This document shows positions 26,088 to 35,200 of a stretch of 64,000 nt of DNA, piece after piece. The notes beneath the pieces were generated by a model. The model saw only the letters and a list, made by a program, of their open reading frames with translations. It did no database searches and had not been told where the DNA came from. Numbering within the stretch: position 1 is the first letter of the stretch; every line of letters begins with the position of its first letter. The DNA is from Anaerolinea thermophila UNI-1 (GTDB lineage: Bacteria; Chloroflexota; Anaerolineae; Anaerolineales; Anaerolineaceae). Made by a program: the position numbers and the translations under genes. The stretch is from the NCBI RefSeq assembly GCF_000199675.1, contig NC_014960.1, positions 1,736,001 to 1,800,000 of the forward strand. Reading direction: 5' to 3'.

Positions 26088-27005
26088 TGCTCTGTTGCAA
26101 TCATGGTTGAAATGTGGTAAACATACGGTATGACCACACGAGAAAGCAGATACGTCCGAGTGGCGAGGATCGCCTACCGGCTTGCCAAACAAGCATTACC
26201 GATGTATTCACATGCCAAGAGTCCCCATCACTTCACGTTGCCGCAGTTGGGGGCCTGTGTTTTGTTGATGTTCTACCTGAATCTCAGCTATCGCGACATG
26301 GAAGAATGGCTGCTGGCAAGCGATGCGGTTGGTAAGGAGCTGGAATTACCGCGTGTTCCCGATCATACGACCCTGCAACGTACCTACGCCAAGATACGCA
26401 AAGCGGATTGGATGCGCATGAACGAGACCTTGCTCGAGGAAATCGGACGGCCTGAAGAAGAAGGGGTGGCTGCCGATAGTACCGGCTTCTCACCCGGCCC
26501 GGCCAGTTCTTACTACCAAAGCCGTTCGGGAAAAGCCTATCGCCACTGGGCGAAGGGCGTTTATGCCGTTGGAATTGTCTCGCAATTCATCCTTGCGATG
26601 CAATCCGGCTGGGGTCCAGGTAGCGATGCCCCTTATCTGGGCTATCTGCGCCGCAAAGCCAGGCGGTTTGCCAAACGTCGGGCTTGGGTCTTGCTGGCCG
26701 ATTCAGGGTTCGATGGTCGGACTGTCCGGCCTCAAGACTTGATTCCACCCGTTCGGCGAGGTGGAAATTTGCTGGCCCCTGAACGACGAGCAAGAAGCGA
26801 GCTTGTCTCTGCGGCTCGCCTGGATGGTCTCTATGGTCAACGCTGGAAGACCGAAACCGTGAATTCGGTCATCAAGCGCAAATTCGGGCAAGCCATCCGC
26901 TCGCGGAAACGCAGCCTGCAAAACCGAGAACCGATTATCAAAGGACTGGTCTACAACATACACCGCTAGGTGTATCTCTTCCTAACCTATCTTTGCAACA
27001 GAGCA
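26088..27005. mobile_element. Insertion sequence, 918 bp, IS5-like
   Basis: Bounded by perfect 13-bp terminal inverted repeats (TGCTCTGTTGCAA) and by an identical 9-bp direct repeat. It carries one transposase gene on the plus strand, opposite to the gene it interrupts. A 9-bp duplication and a small DDE transposase fit the IS903-like branch of the IS5 family or a close relative. The intact gene and ends indicate recent movement. Confidence 0.92.
26130..26969 (+). CDS. DDE transposase, IS4/IS5 superfamily
   Basis: 279 residues, intact. The catalytic aspartates are in AADSTGFS (near 116) and LLADSGFDG (near 195), and the glutamate in the RWKTETVNSVIKRKFG block (near 250), which matches the Y-R-E-K signature of this superfamily. 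The N-terminal domain (LGACVLLMFYLNLSYRDMEEWL) is typical of these transposases. It is more GC-rich than the host genes around it, consistent with arrival from elsewhere. Confidence 0.9.
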   Translation: MTTRESRYVRVARIAYRLAKQALPMYSHAKSPHHFTLPQLGACVLLMFYLNLSYRDMEEWLLASDAVGKELELPRVPDHTTLQRTYAKIRKADWMRMNETLLEEIGRPEEEGVAADSTGFSPGPASSYYQSRSGKAYRHWAKGVYAVGIVSQFILAMQSGWGPGSDAPYLGYLRRKARRFAKRRAWVLLADSGFDGRTVRPQDLIPPVRRGGNLLAPERRARSELVSAARLDGLYGQRWKTETVNSVIKRKFGQAIRSRKRSLQNREPIIKGLVYNIHR

Positions 27006-27014
27006 AGACGATGT
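27006..27014. repeat. Right target-site duplication of the second insertion sequence
   Basis: AGACGATGT directly follows the right inverted repeat and matches 26079-26087. Confidence 0.85.
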
Positions 27015-27925
27015 AATTAAAAGTGGCACCCAAAGCAAAAAGGCTTACACCGGTTACCCCTAATACCAGCGCGGAAAACACTGCGACCACCCCCCATGGT
27101 CCCAACGTGGTAATTCCCATCAAACGAGCAATCACCAGTCCCAAACCAATTAAAACTGCTGGGACGACTCCCGCCAACCCCAATATTCCAAGCACGCGAA
27201 CGGGGTTATACCCCAAAACCGTCCAAACCATGGATTGAAAGAATCTTGTTCCATCCCTGATCACGCTAAGTTTTGAGCGTCCAACCCTTTCACTGTAAGG
27301 GATAGCCACCTCCGCCATCTTAATCCCCTCATGGACGGCGCGTGTACTCATAACAGGGGTAAGATTCAGTCCATCCGGTAATGGTGAAATCTGTCTTAAG
27401 ATTTCTTTTCGAAAGACCCTCATCCCAGAGGCACTATCGGTAATCTTTTGCCACCCCAGGATATTCAACAGAGTGGCAAAAATTACATTTCCAATCCGAC
27501 GAGTTAAGGGCATTCTACTTTCTGCTCCCGCCATGCGAGAACCAATCACCAAGTCTATGCCATTCAATGCCACCTGGCAAAGTTGAGGGAAATACTCTGG
27601 TGGATAAGTCCCGTCTGCATCCAGAAAACCGATTAATTCGCCCTGAGCCGCTGAAAATCCCGTTTTCAATGCGGCACCATAGCCCCTGTTTTTAGGATGA
27701 GAAATTACACGGACACAATCATATTGAGCAGCAACTTTTCCAGCCTCCTCAGCAGTGCGATCCCGACTTCCATCATTGACCACAAGTAGTTCCAGATCTT
27801 CAATTCCTACTGCTCTCAAGTTCTCGCGCGTCTTCAACACACGAAGCATGATTTCTGCAATTCCGTTTTCCTCATTGTAAGCAGGTATTACAATCGATAA
27901 CATCGGCATAATGTTCTCCTCTTTG

Positions 27926-28708
27926 CTAAAAGTAAACTTTTCGACCATTTACTGGAAAGTTTTCTTCCGTAATTTCCCGAATGATCTTTGCGGGCACACC
28001 ACCTACAAGAGTATGCGCAGGCACATCATGGGTAACCACAGAGCCAGCAGCCACTACAGATCCTTTACCAATCTTCACCCCATCTGTAATAATACATCCT
28101 GCTCCAAGCCATACATCATCCTCAATGATTATTCCCTCCGCTGTGATTCCCTGATAGATAAATGGCTCTTCTGGATTTCGAAAAACATGATTAACGGCCA
28201 AAATCTGAGTAAAGGGCGAAGTATATACTCGATCGCCGAGCCACACTCCACCCTGTCCTCGAATCACGGAATATTCTCCTATCAAACAATCCTTGCCTAT
28301 ACGAATTCCAGCATGTGGTAAGTTTCTAAAGTTATACACGTGCAGAACAGCACCGTGCATCACAATTGAGTTTTCTCCAATTTCAATGCCGTTTGGACAA
28401 GCATGAAGATACACCCCTTGATCCAGATACACCCCATGATGCAGTTTGATTCGATTGGCAAATCTAAGTCTCACATGGTTTTCAATAGCCGCCCATCCTT
28501 TGATAGACAGGATGATACGGTACATAATCGCTCTAATCCCAATTCCAATAATTGTGGGTATCCAACCAAACATGGCATACATCAACTGCTCAAGAAGGTA
28601 TCTTGGCAACGTGTCGGCTTGACGTTGTAAATACAATCTGACACCATGGCTGCCATGTGTTAAAGGTTCTGGTTTCTCGGCAGTCAGAACACGCTGGTCT
28701 GTTACCAT
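27926..28708 (-). CDS. Left-handed beta-helix acyltransferase (WbbJ type)
   Basis: 260 residues. A hydrophobic N-terminal segment (YAMFGWIPTIIGIGIRAIMY) is followed by hexapeptide repeats from about residue 80 to 240 (IEIGENSIVMHGAVL, IRIGKDCLIGEYSVI, IIIEDDVWLGAGCIITDGVKIGKGSVVAAGSVVT). The probable catalytic His is in LAVNHVF. Such enzymes acetylate sugars of surface polysaccharides using acetyl-CoA. It lies 16 bp before the glycosyltransferase gene and is probably co-transcribed with it. A structured leader precedes it (28742-28834). Confidence 0.85.
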   Translation of the reverse strand: MVTDQRVLTAEKPEPLTHGSHGVRLYLQRQADTLPRYLLEQLMYAMFGWIPTIIGIGIRAIMYRIILSIKGWAAIENHVRLRFANRIKLHHGVYLDQGVYLHACPNGIEIGENSIVMHGAVLHVYNFRNLPHAGIRIGKDCLIGEYSVIRGQGGVWLGDRVYTSPFTQILAVNHVFRNPEEPFIYQGITAEGIIIEDDVWLGAGCIITDGVKIGKGSVVAAGSVVTHDVPAHTLVGGVPAKIIREITEENFPVNGRKVYF

Positions 28709-28741
28709 AATTTCTTGAAGATCTCCTCAAAATATTAAGAA

Positions 28742-28774
28742 AGCGAAACCGACCTTTTTGTGGTCGGTTTCGCT
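28742..28774 (-). terminator. Strong hairpin in the leader before the acyltransferase gene
   Basis: A perfect 13-bp stem (AGCGAAACCGACC with its complement) with a 7-base loop. On the minus strand it is followed by a loosely T-rich stretch (TTCTTAATATTTT). It could terminate the epimerase transcript, or act as an attenuator for the acyltransferase gene 34 bp downstream. Confidence 0.6.
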
Positions 28775-28820
28775 ACTGGCTCATCAGAACACTTCCCAAA
28801 TTCTTGGGAAAGCGACCAAC
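28763..28820 (-). ncRNA. Hammerhead-ribozyme-like motif (tentative)
   Basis: The minus-strand RNA contains GUC (cleavage site at 28814-28816), then a CCCAA/UUGGG hairpin, then CUGAUGAG (28780-28787), a 7-base spacer and CGAAAC (28767-28772). These are the conserved hammerhead core blocks in the right order. Stem III would be GUUGGU with ACCGAC. Weak points are a 2-bp stem II, an imperfect stem I next to the core, and overlap of GAAAC with the terminator hairpin. An independent terminator with chance matches is the main alternative. Confidence 0.25.
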
Positions 28821-28972
28821 TATCCCGTTCTGAGTCAACGCCTCCACAAAATAAACGATACTCTATTTTAAAAAATGTGGATTTTTAACTCCTTAAAAAT
28901 GTTAATCTAATAAGTCATGAATTGTCAATTGTTTTGGGACCTTCGTAACTGAATTGCAATTCACCCAACGAC
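28775..28972. other. Non-coding leader or spacer between epimerase and acyltransferase genes
   Basis: No reading frame is credible here. On the minus strand it can fold as an outer UCAGAAC/GUUCUGA pairing enclosing a UUCCCAA/UUGGGAA hairpin, directly upstream of the terminator-like stem. This is the arrangement seen in attenuators and riboswitch leaders. No known riboswitch consensus was recognised. Confidence 0.45.
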
Positions 28973-29899
28973 TCACAGGATTTCGCTCTGTTTTGTGTAT
29001 TCTACAGTGTTCCTCAACCCCTCTTCCAGAGAGATTGTAGGTACCCAACCCAGTTCTTCTTTTGCCCTTTGAGCATTGAGATAAATTTTGAAAGTCTCAC
29101 CAAGCTTTGCCGGGGCATAATTTGGCATGCCCGAGTACCCGGTAATTGCTTTCAAACGTTGAAAGAGTTCATTCACCGTGGTGCCTTTTCCGCTTCCGAG
29201 GTTGTATACTCGCCCACTACCGCTTTCTAAAGCAAGCAAATTTGCCCTTGCGCAATCATACACATGGACATAATCTCTTACCTGGTCGCCTGTGCCGTAA
29301 ATGGTTACAGGCTCCCCACGCAACATCTGCCCGGTGAAAATAGCAATGACCCCTGCTTCTCCCAAAGGGTCTTGCCGTGGGCCATAAACATTTGGATAGC
29401 GAAAAACTGTGTAATCGATTCCATAATTTTGCTGATAGATATACAAATACAACTCAAAAGCATATTTGGTCAAGCCATACGGACATAGCGGACGGACGGG
29501 GTGTTCTTCGTCACAAGGAAGATAAACCGGTTCACCATACACCGCCCCTCCACTGGAAATATAGATAATCTTTCGAACCCCATATTCTCGACAGAGTTCC
29601 AATAAATGCACAGACCCTCGAACGTTTACATCCGCATCGTAAAGTGGATCAGCAACGGAACGTCTGACGTTCATCTGTGCCGCATGATGGTCTACAACTT
29701 CAGGCTTCTCAATTTCAAACACTTTACGAAGTTCAGGATCACGAATATCTACCCGATAGAACCGAGCCTTCGGATTAAGGTTCTTTTCCCGTCCTGTCGA
29801 AAGATTATCCACCACAACGACATCGTGTCCAGCCTCGATAAACTGGTCAACCACATGTGACCCAATAAATCCCGCCCCTCCGGTGACAAGAATTTTCAT
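28973..29899 (-). CDS. galE: UDP-glucose 4-epimerase-like NAD-dependent epimerase
   Basis: 308 residues from the ATG at 29899. The eight extra codons upstream overlap the end of rnhA and are not needed. Extended short-chain dehydrogenase fold: the NAD site is TGGAGFIGSH at the N-terminus, the catalytic pair is YGLTK (near residue 145), with a preceding SSGGAVYG strand. The substrate is likely UDP-glucose/galactose or the N-acetyl or uronate forms. The family cannot be resolved further by eye. It feeds the glycosyltransferases of this region. Confidence 0.87.
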   Translation of the reverse strand: MKILVTGGAGFIGSHVVDQFIEAGHDVVVVDNLSTGREKNLNPKARFYRVDIRDPELRKVFEIEKPEVVDHHAAQMNVRRSVADPLYDADVNVRGSVHLLELCREYGVRKIIYISSGGAVYGEPVYLPCDEEHPVRPLCPYGLTKYAFELYLYIYQQNYGIDYTVFRYPNVYGPRQDPLGEAGVIAIFTGQMLRGEPVTIYGTGDQVRDYVHVYDCARANLLALESGSGRVYNLGSGKGTTVNELFQRLKAITGYSGMPNYAPAKLGETFKIYLNAQRAKEELGWVPTISLEEGLRNTVEYTKQSEIL

Positions 29900-29913
29900 A
29901 ACGGACCCTTTCT

Positions 29914-30420
29914 TTACTGGCAATCTAACAATGTGGGTTCAAGTGACCTGGTTAAGCCCTCTTCAAAAGCCCTATCCGCGGGTAAATCGTTCCTTTTTGC
30001 TGTTTGACGGGCTAGGAAATCACACCGCTCATTTTCCCGAATACCCTGATGTCCCATGACCCATTCTAATGAAACTCTATGAGTCTCACAATTTTTTATA
30101 AACCTCGTCCATAAATCGACGTTTTCTACAGGCTCTTTTTTATTCCGTTTCCACCCTTTCTCACGCCAGCGAAACACCAACCCGGAAGAAAAATTCTCAA
30201 CCAGGTAGTTTGAATCCGAGTATAAAATAACCTCACAGGGCTCCTTGAGGGCTTCTAATGCTGCTATGGCAGCCATCAGTTCCATCCGATTATTCGTGGT
30301 ATAGCGGAAACCTCCGGTTATTTCCTTTTTGTTTTTCCCATAGATTAAAATCGCCGCATACCCTCCCGGGCCCGGGTTTCCTATACACGCCCCATCCGTA
30401 AAAATAATCACTTTCTTCAT
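29914..30420 (-). CDS. rnhA: Ribonuclease HI
   Basis: 168 residues from the ATG at 30420. Carboxylate active site: Asp in IIFTDGACIGNPGPGG, Glu in NNRMELMAAIAAL, Asp in LYSDSNYLVE, and the His/Asp region WVMGHQGIRENERCDFLARQ. It degrades RNA in RNA-DNA hybrids. The handle region GWKRNKKEPVENVDLW is present as in E. coli RNase HI. It sits in the glycan operon without functional connection, 14 bp before galE. Confidence 0.95.
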   Translation of the reverse strand: MKKVIIFTDGACIGNPGPGGYAAILIYGKNKKEITGGFRYTTNNRMELMAAIAALEALKEPCEVILYSDSNYLVENFSSGLVFRWREKGWKRNKKEPVENVDLWTRFIKNCETHRVSLEWVMGHQGIRENERCDFLARQTAKRNDLPADRAFEEGLTRSLEPTLLDCQ

Positions 30421-30483
30421 CACAGTAGGTTTCAAATTGAAGTCTTATTATTTCAACCATTATAATCCAATTTATAAACCATT

Positions 30484-32238
30484 CTAATCTGTTTGTTTTT
30501 CTTTTGGCAGTGTGGAAAACGCTCCGGGCGAGGTTGAAGATTGAATACCCGATAGACCTTCCGCCAGAATTTCGTTCCTCACCCAAAGAATGACCTCTTG
30601 TTTTTGAATCACCACATTCGGAAGATTTCTAGAAAAAATCCACTCTAACCATTCGGACGGAGTGAGAAAAGCCCAATTCACAATTTGCCCAGCCTGAAAA
30701 ACGCGCCCTCGATACCCAACAGTACTATCCATTGTCACCATGCTGGAAGTAACCAAAATGTCTGGCTGTGATCCATTGGAAAGCCCTGTTCCCAAAGGCA
30801 CGGTCGAATAGTTACGAAAGACCCATTTCCAGACATACCCTTCAGCAGGTATAGCAACTGTGAGGGGGGTTGACCGCACTTTTCGCCATTCATCCACTTC
30901 CTTAACAAAAGAGAGCATGGTCCGCTCCCCTTGAATTGCGCCTGGAACTTTCCAAACCTCTTTACCACTCTCAACAGACGTAATACGAAAGAGAGAAAAG
31001 GTACTGAGCAATATCAGGAAAATCCCCAAAGCCCAATAAATCCCATGAAGAGCAGTAGACAAAGAACTATCCCACATGACAATCAACGTCAGAATCATTG
31101 CCACCAGGAGAGGAATTAGAATGGACAAAACCTTCAAAAATAGATTTTCACCCCCAAAACCACGAAAGATAATTTGAGAAAGGTAAGCAAAGATTCCCAA
31201 AAGGGCAATCCCCAAAACCAAAGATAAACGTCTCTCTCTCAAACTATGCTGGATCATTTCGTGCAATTGAATCCCCGCAAGGTAGGTGAGAGGGGCAATG
31301 ACAAAAATCAGATCAAGTACTTGCTTTCCAGGAAATACCAGTACCCAGAGGAGGGTAAGTCCTGCCCCGGTCAGCATAACTCTTGCCGTTGTATTTTGTT
31401 TGAAAAAACGAATTCCTCCAAGGATTGCCATAAACAGCAAGGCTGATTCGTATCCAATTATGCCAAACAAAAAGAGAGAATATCCCGTCTCTGAGGAAGA
31501 CCGCCATGCTTTCAGATACTGTGGTAAGAAATTTACCCATCCTCCAAGATTTTGGGGCAAAAACATGAAACAAGAAATTAACAAAAATACAACAAGGAAG
31601 ACAATCCATATCCAAGGCTTAAGAAAATCCTTCATTCGAATTGGGGTAAAGTCCATGCCCCAAAAATACGTTGCAACGAAACCTGTAAGAAGAACAGGGA
31701 TCAGGATATGAAAAAAGAACGGAGTTGAAAAAATGGAAAATAAACCAAAAAGCAATCCAAGAAAGTATTTTTTATTCCACAGGAAAACAAGCGAAAAAAG
31801 TAAAGTGGTCAAAAGTAAAATTTGAGTATTCACCTGACGAGACGTCGCAACAAGCCCAGGGTCAATCGCCAACCACAAGGCTATCCATAATGCAGAACCA
31901 TCTTTTTGCTCTTTTTGGAAGAAAAGTGGCAAAAAAATGAGCGCACTCCCCATCAATGCTGGAAGCAAACGCGCAAGGAAATTCGTAGCACCAAAGAGCC
32001 AGAAAAGAAAAGAAGTAATACTCATGTATAAAGGAGAAACGAAAGACTCGTCTGCAGGATTGAGAACATGATAAGCCTGTTGTGCCTCGCTCTCCCCTAA
32101 GGGTGCCGCCCCCAAATTGAAAAATCGCAGTACAAGCCCCAATATGACAATCCCGGCGAATACCCAGGAGCGCTGAATTACAGTTTGACTTTCGCTATTT
32201 TCGGAAAATGAAATGCTGCTCATAGTTCCACACTTCAT
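30484..32238 (-). CDS. Polytopic PMT/ArnT-like glycosyltransferase
   Basis: 584 residues with about 10-12 hydrophobic helices and a C-terminal soluble part of some 150 residues. The first outer loop after helix 1 has LRFFNLGAAPLGESEAQQAYH, where an acidic pair replaces the DE motif of GT39/GT83 lipid-linked sugar transferases. It would transfer sugar from a polyprenyl-phosphate carrier outside the membrane. The product is unknown. The true start may be an internal ATG (second Met, residue 6) because the N-terminus is weakly supported. Confidence 0.7.
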   Translation of the reverse strand: MKCGTMSSISFSENSESQTVIQRSWVFAGIVILGLVLRFFNLGAAPLGESEAQQAYHVLNPADESFVSPLYMSITSFLFWLFGATNFLARLLPALMGSALIFLPLFFQKEQKDGSALWIALWLAIDPGLVATSRQVNTQILLLTTLLFSLVFLWNKKYFLGLLFGLFSIFSTPFFFHILIPVLLTGFVATYFWGMDFTPIRMKDFLKPWIWIVFLVVFLLISCFMFLPQNLGGWVNFLPQYLKAWRSSSETGYSLFLFGIIGYESALLFMAILGGIRFFKQNTTARVMLTGAGLTLLWVLVFPGKQVLDLIFVIAPLTYLAGIQLHEMIQHSLRERRLSLVLGIALLGIFAYLSQIIFRGFGGENLFLKVLSILIPLLVAMILTLIVMWDSSLSTALHGIYWALGIFLILLSTFSLFRITSVESGKEVWKVPGAIQGERTMLSFVKEVDEWRKVRSTPLTVAIPAEGYVWKWVFRNYSTVPLGTGLSNGSQPDILVTSSMVTMDSTVGYRGRVFQAGQIVNWAFLTPSEWLEWIFSRNLPNVVIQKQEVILWVRNEILAEGLSGIQSSTSPGAFSTLPKEKQTD

Positions 32239-32274
32239 CCTTTGGTTATGAAGGCAAAGAAGGCTTTCAAAATT

Positions 32275-35200
32275 TTAGTTCCGAACCTTGTAAATCACCG
32301 TTTGCCCATTTCGGTATACTTCATCCCACAGAACCCCGTTAAAATGCTCAAATTTTTGCAGGCCTTCTGGTGGATAGATCGCCCTTTCCAAACCTCCCAC
32401 GATAATATATCGCACATGATATTTTTGGAGAAATTCCTGGGCAAATTGCTGGTCAGGGAGAGTATAAAAGTCAGCAACAGCTTTTACTCGGTCGGTTACC
32501 CACGATTCAGGGGTAAGTGCACGTTGCTGACGTTGATGCCAGTTCCAACCTACAACAGCAGGCAACCCCGTATAAATGGCATATCGGTTTCCCCAACGAT
32601 ATTCTGGCACATGTCCTTCCACAATAACTGGAGTTCCAGAAACGTTTTCTTGCATCCAAACAATAGCATCATAATCTTCTTTCAAAAATAATTCTACGCC
32701 GCTCTCGTTATAAGTACTGTAAGGCATGTATGCCATGCCATCCAGCGTATGAGGAGCAAATGGGCTCATTCGGTCTCTGATTTTGTCCATTCCTCCTATC
32801 AACGGGAAGAGCAACGCACTGGCAAATAATACTGAGCCAAGAAGGTACCAGACATTTCTCCAGGAAGAATTCCACTTTATATCCACAGATGGATGGTTCA
32901 CGCCCAGAGCAACCGCGGAAGACAACGAAAGCAATGTCCAGGCTTGAAGATAAAACTTGAAAACCGTGTTCATGCGATTGATATCTCCCCTCAACGTAAA
33001 CAACTCTACAAAGAGGGTCAATACCATGGCTGTACCAATCATGAAGAAAATGGCTTTTTTCACCCTGGATGAATCAGGACGCAGGAGTAGTACCCCTGCC
33101 CAAGTAGCAAGAGGCAATGCAAGCCAGGCAATGTGCACTTTCATCAAGAGCAAGGTAAAAACTGCCCCAATGAATACAACCATCCCGGCATAAATCAAAT
33201 CTCGATAAGGTTTCAGTTTATTCAGGGCAGAAACAGGCGTAGAAGCCATCCAATCAATACTTTCCCACCCCATCCAGGAAACAATCAGGAAAAGGAATAA
33301 CCCCCAGTGAGTTAGATATGACCAGGAAGGTGTACGCAACCCCTGATAAGGGATAATTTCGCTATACCCCTGTCCGTACCATTTGGCAAATGGGGTGTAC
33401 AAAACCAAAGAAAAGAGGAACAGAAGCCCAACTGCCAAAAGGGCCATTATTCCCTTTTTCATTTCAGCCGGCATCTTTGTCTTAAACCACTCAACATTTC
33501 CGTTTCTGAATATGCTGTAAATCAGCGCCAGGCTTCCCAGTGCCAAATAGGTTGGGAAATCCCAAGTGTTGGTTGGCCTCAGCGCTCCAATAATTAATCC
33601 CCCAACTATAAAAGTGAAACCAAAGTCAAGAAACTGTCGGAAGAATTGACTTGCATCCCAATCCCAATCTCTTAATAAAACAGATAAAGCCCAACACAAC
33701 GCCAGTAAGGTGATCGGCAAAGCAATTAGATGTGCATGTAAATCTGCATACAGGAAGGTAAATGCAGGAAACTCGGTGATGGGATCTCCAGTATTAGACG
33801 GGAAAGCACGGCTGGGGATCCAGTACCAATCTCCACGAGGATAGGGGAGAGAAGCACCAGCAAGATATTTTCCCAATCCTTGCAACGTCCAGATAAACTT
33901 CTGGAGAATTCCCGCCTCCAGAAATTGAGTATCCGGAGCAGCAAGTCTCATTAACCCATGCCATATCATCCGCAAAGCACCTAAATTTCCCGCTACTTGC
34001 AGGAATACAATCCCTAAAATGGAGTAAACATACGGTAAGGCTCTATTTGTTTCTTGTTTTTGATAAATTTTAACCAATGCATTCCATGTGAAACTGAAAG
34101 CACCCAATGCCAACAAGCCGTACAACGTGGGCAAAACCAAATTGTATGCTACTGAAGGGACAATACCCAACCACTTGACAGGTACCCCTACCAGCACAAA
34201 GCCATAATAGTAGTAATTAATATACCCACCAGCAAACCAGGGGTCATAAGGGGGAAAGTATACACTTTTCAAAACCGCATTGAAATAGGAAAAATCCATG
34301 GGCTTCTCTCCCCCCTTCCAGGGATGCCACAAATCAGGATTCCCTAGACGAACAAAGAGAAAGAAGAGAAAGAAAATGGCAAACAAACCTTCAACGAACA
34401 GAAAATGTTTTCCTTGTTCACGAATATCCTGAAGAATATCTTTTCGTTGAAGCCAGGCCAGCACCATTCCTACACCAATCAGCAAAACCAGCACCCCAGT
34501 GATGGTAGTCCTGGTTACAGGAATCTTATAACTCCCTCCCAACCACACGAAATAAGACCATAATAGCATCCCCATCAAGCGAGATAAAGGATATCCCCTA
34601 TCCGGCAGGCTACTGAAAACTTTTCTTACCAGAGGATAAGTTACCCAGCCCAAAAAAGTAAGGCTTAAGTACCAAATCAGAACTGTGAGAATAGGATACC
34701 GATTTACCCACGATTGACGGTCAAATAATTCGCTCCAGGTGCCGTTTTCTTGCTGACCATTGAAGCGATCGGCCGGCAATAACAGATTCCCCGGATATTT
34801 TCCTGCTTGTTTGGGTGTAAGATGAACGACCAGCGACAAATCTACGGTGTTGAGAATCTCTCTAACTTTTGATCTTTCGTAGTCAGCAGTTTTTTTGAAG
34901 ATTAAGACCTTTGGATGATCATAAACTGAGAAAGCCTCTTCAGCAAATTGTGAGTTAAATCTGATTCTTCCCAGTTGAGGTTCTGACTGAAATACCTTAA
35001 CCAGTTCAAAGCCCAATTCGCCACGATACATCCCGGGCTGAGCATTTGCATAGCATGAAAACAGATCCTCGACTTCGGGGCAACCCAATAGTTTGCGATA
35101 GTATAAGGTGGTGAGTGGATATCGCTCAGGGATACGAATAGTTGTTCCCCACTGGCGATTAGAACTGATGAAAATATAGTCTGCTTGATCAAGAATTGAG

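Larger units (their letters stand above)
25762..27909 (-). pseudogene. GT2 membrane glycosyltransferase gene interrupted by an insertion sequence
   Basis: The true start is the ATG at 27909, preceded by GAGGAG; the frame extends upstream to 27948 without support. The 5' part encodes a dolichyl-phosphate-mannose-synthase-like catalytic domain (SIVIPAYNEENG, VVNDGSRDRT, GFLDADGTYPPE) and a first set of membrane helices. The 3' part (25762-26078) encodes two or three more helices. The 918-bp element at 26088-27005 plus one 9-bp target copy (927 bp, a multiple of three) separates them. Excision restores GATFNYIVSLFYKAP and a 406-residue protein. The catalytic domain could still be made, ending within the element, but without the last membrane segments. 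Confidence 0.9.

Noticed and set aside
28763..28820. Calling the hammerhead-like motif a confirmed ribozyme
   Set aside because: The core blocks match, but stem II has only two pairs, stem I is imperfect next to the core, and one block is part of a long terminator-like stem. It is kept only as a tentative feature.
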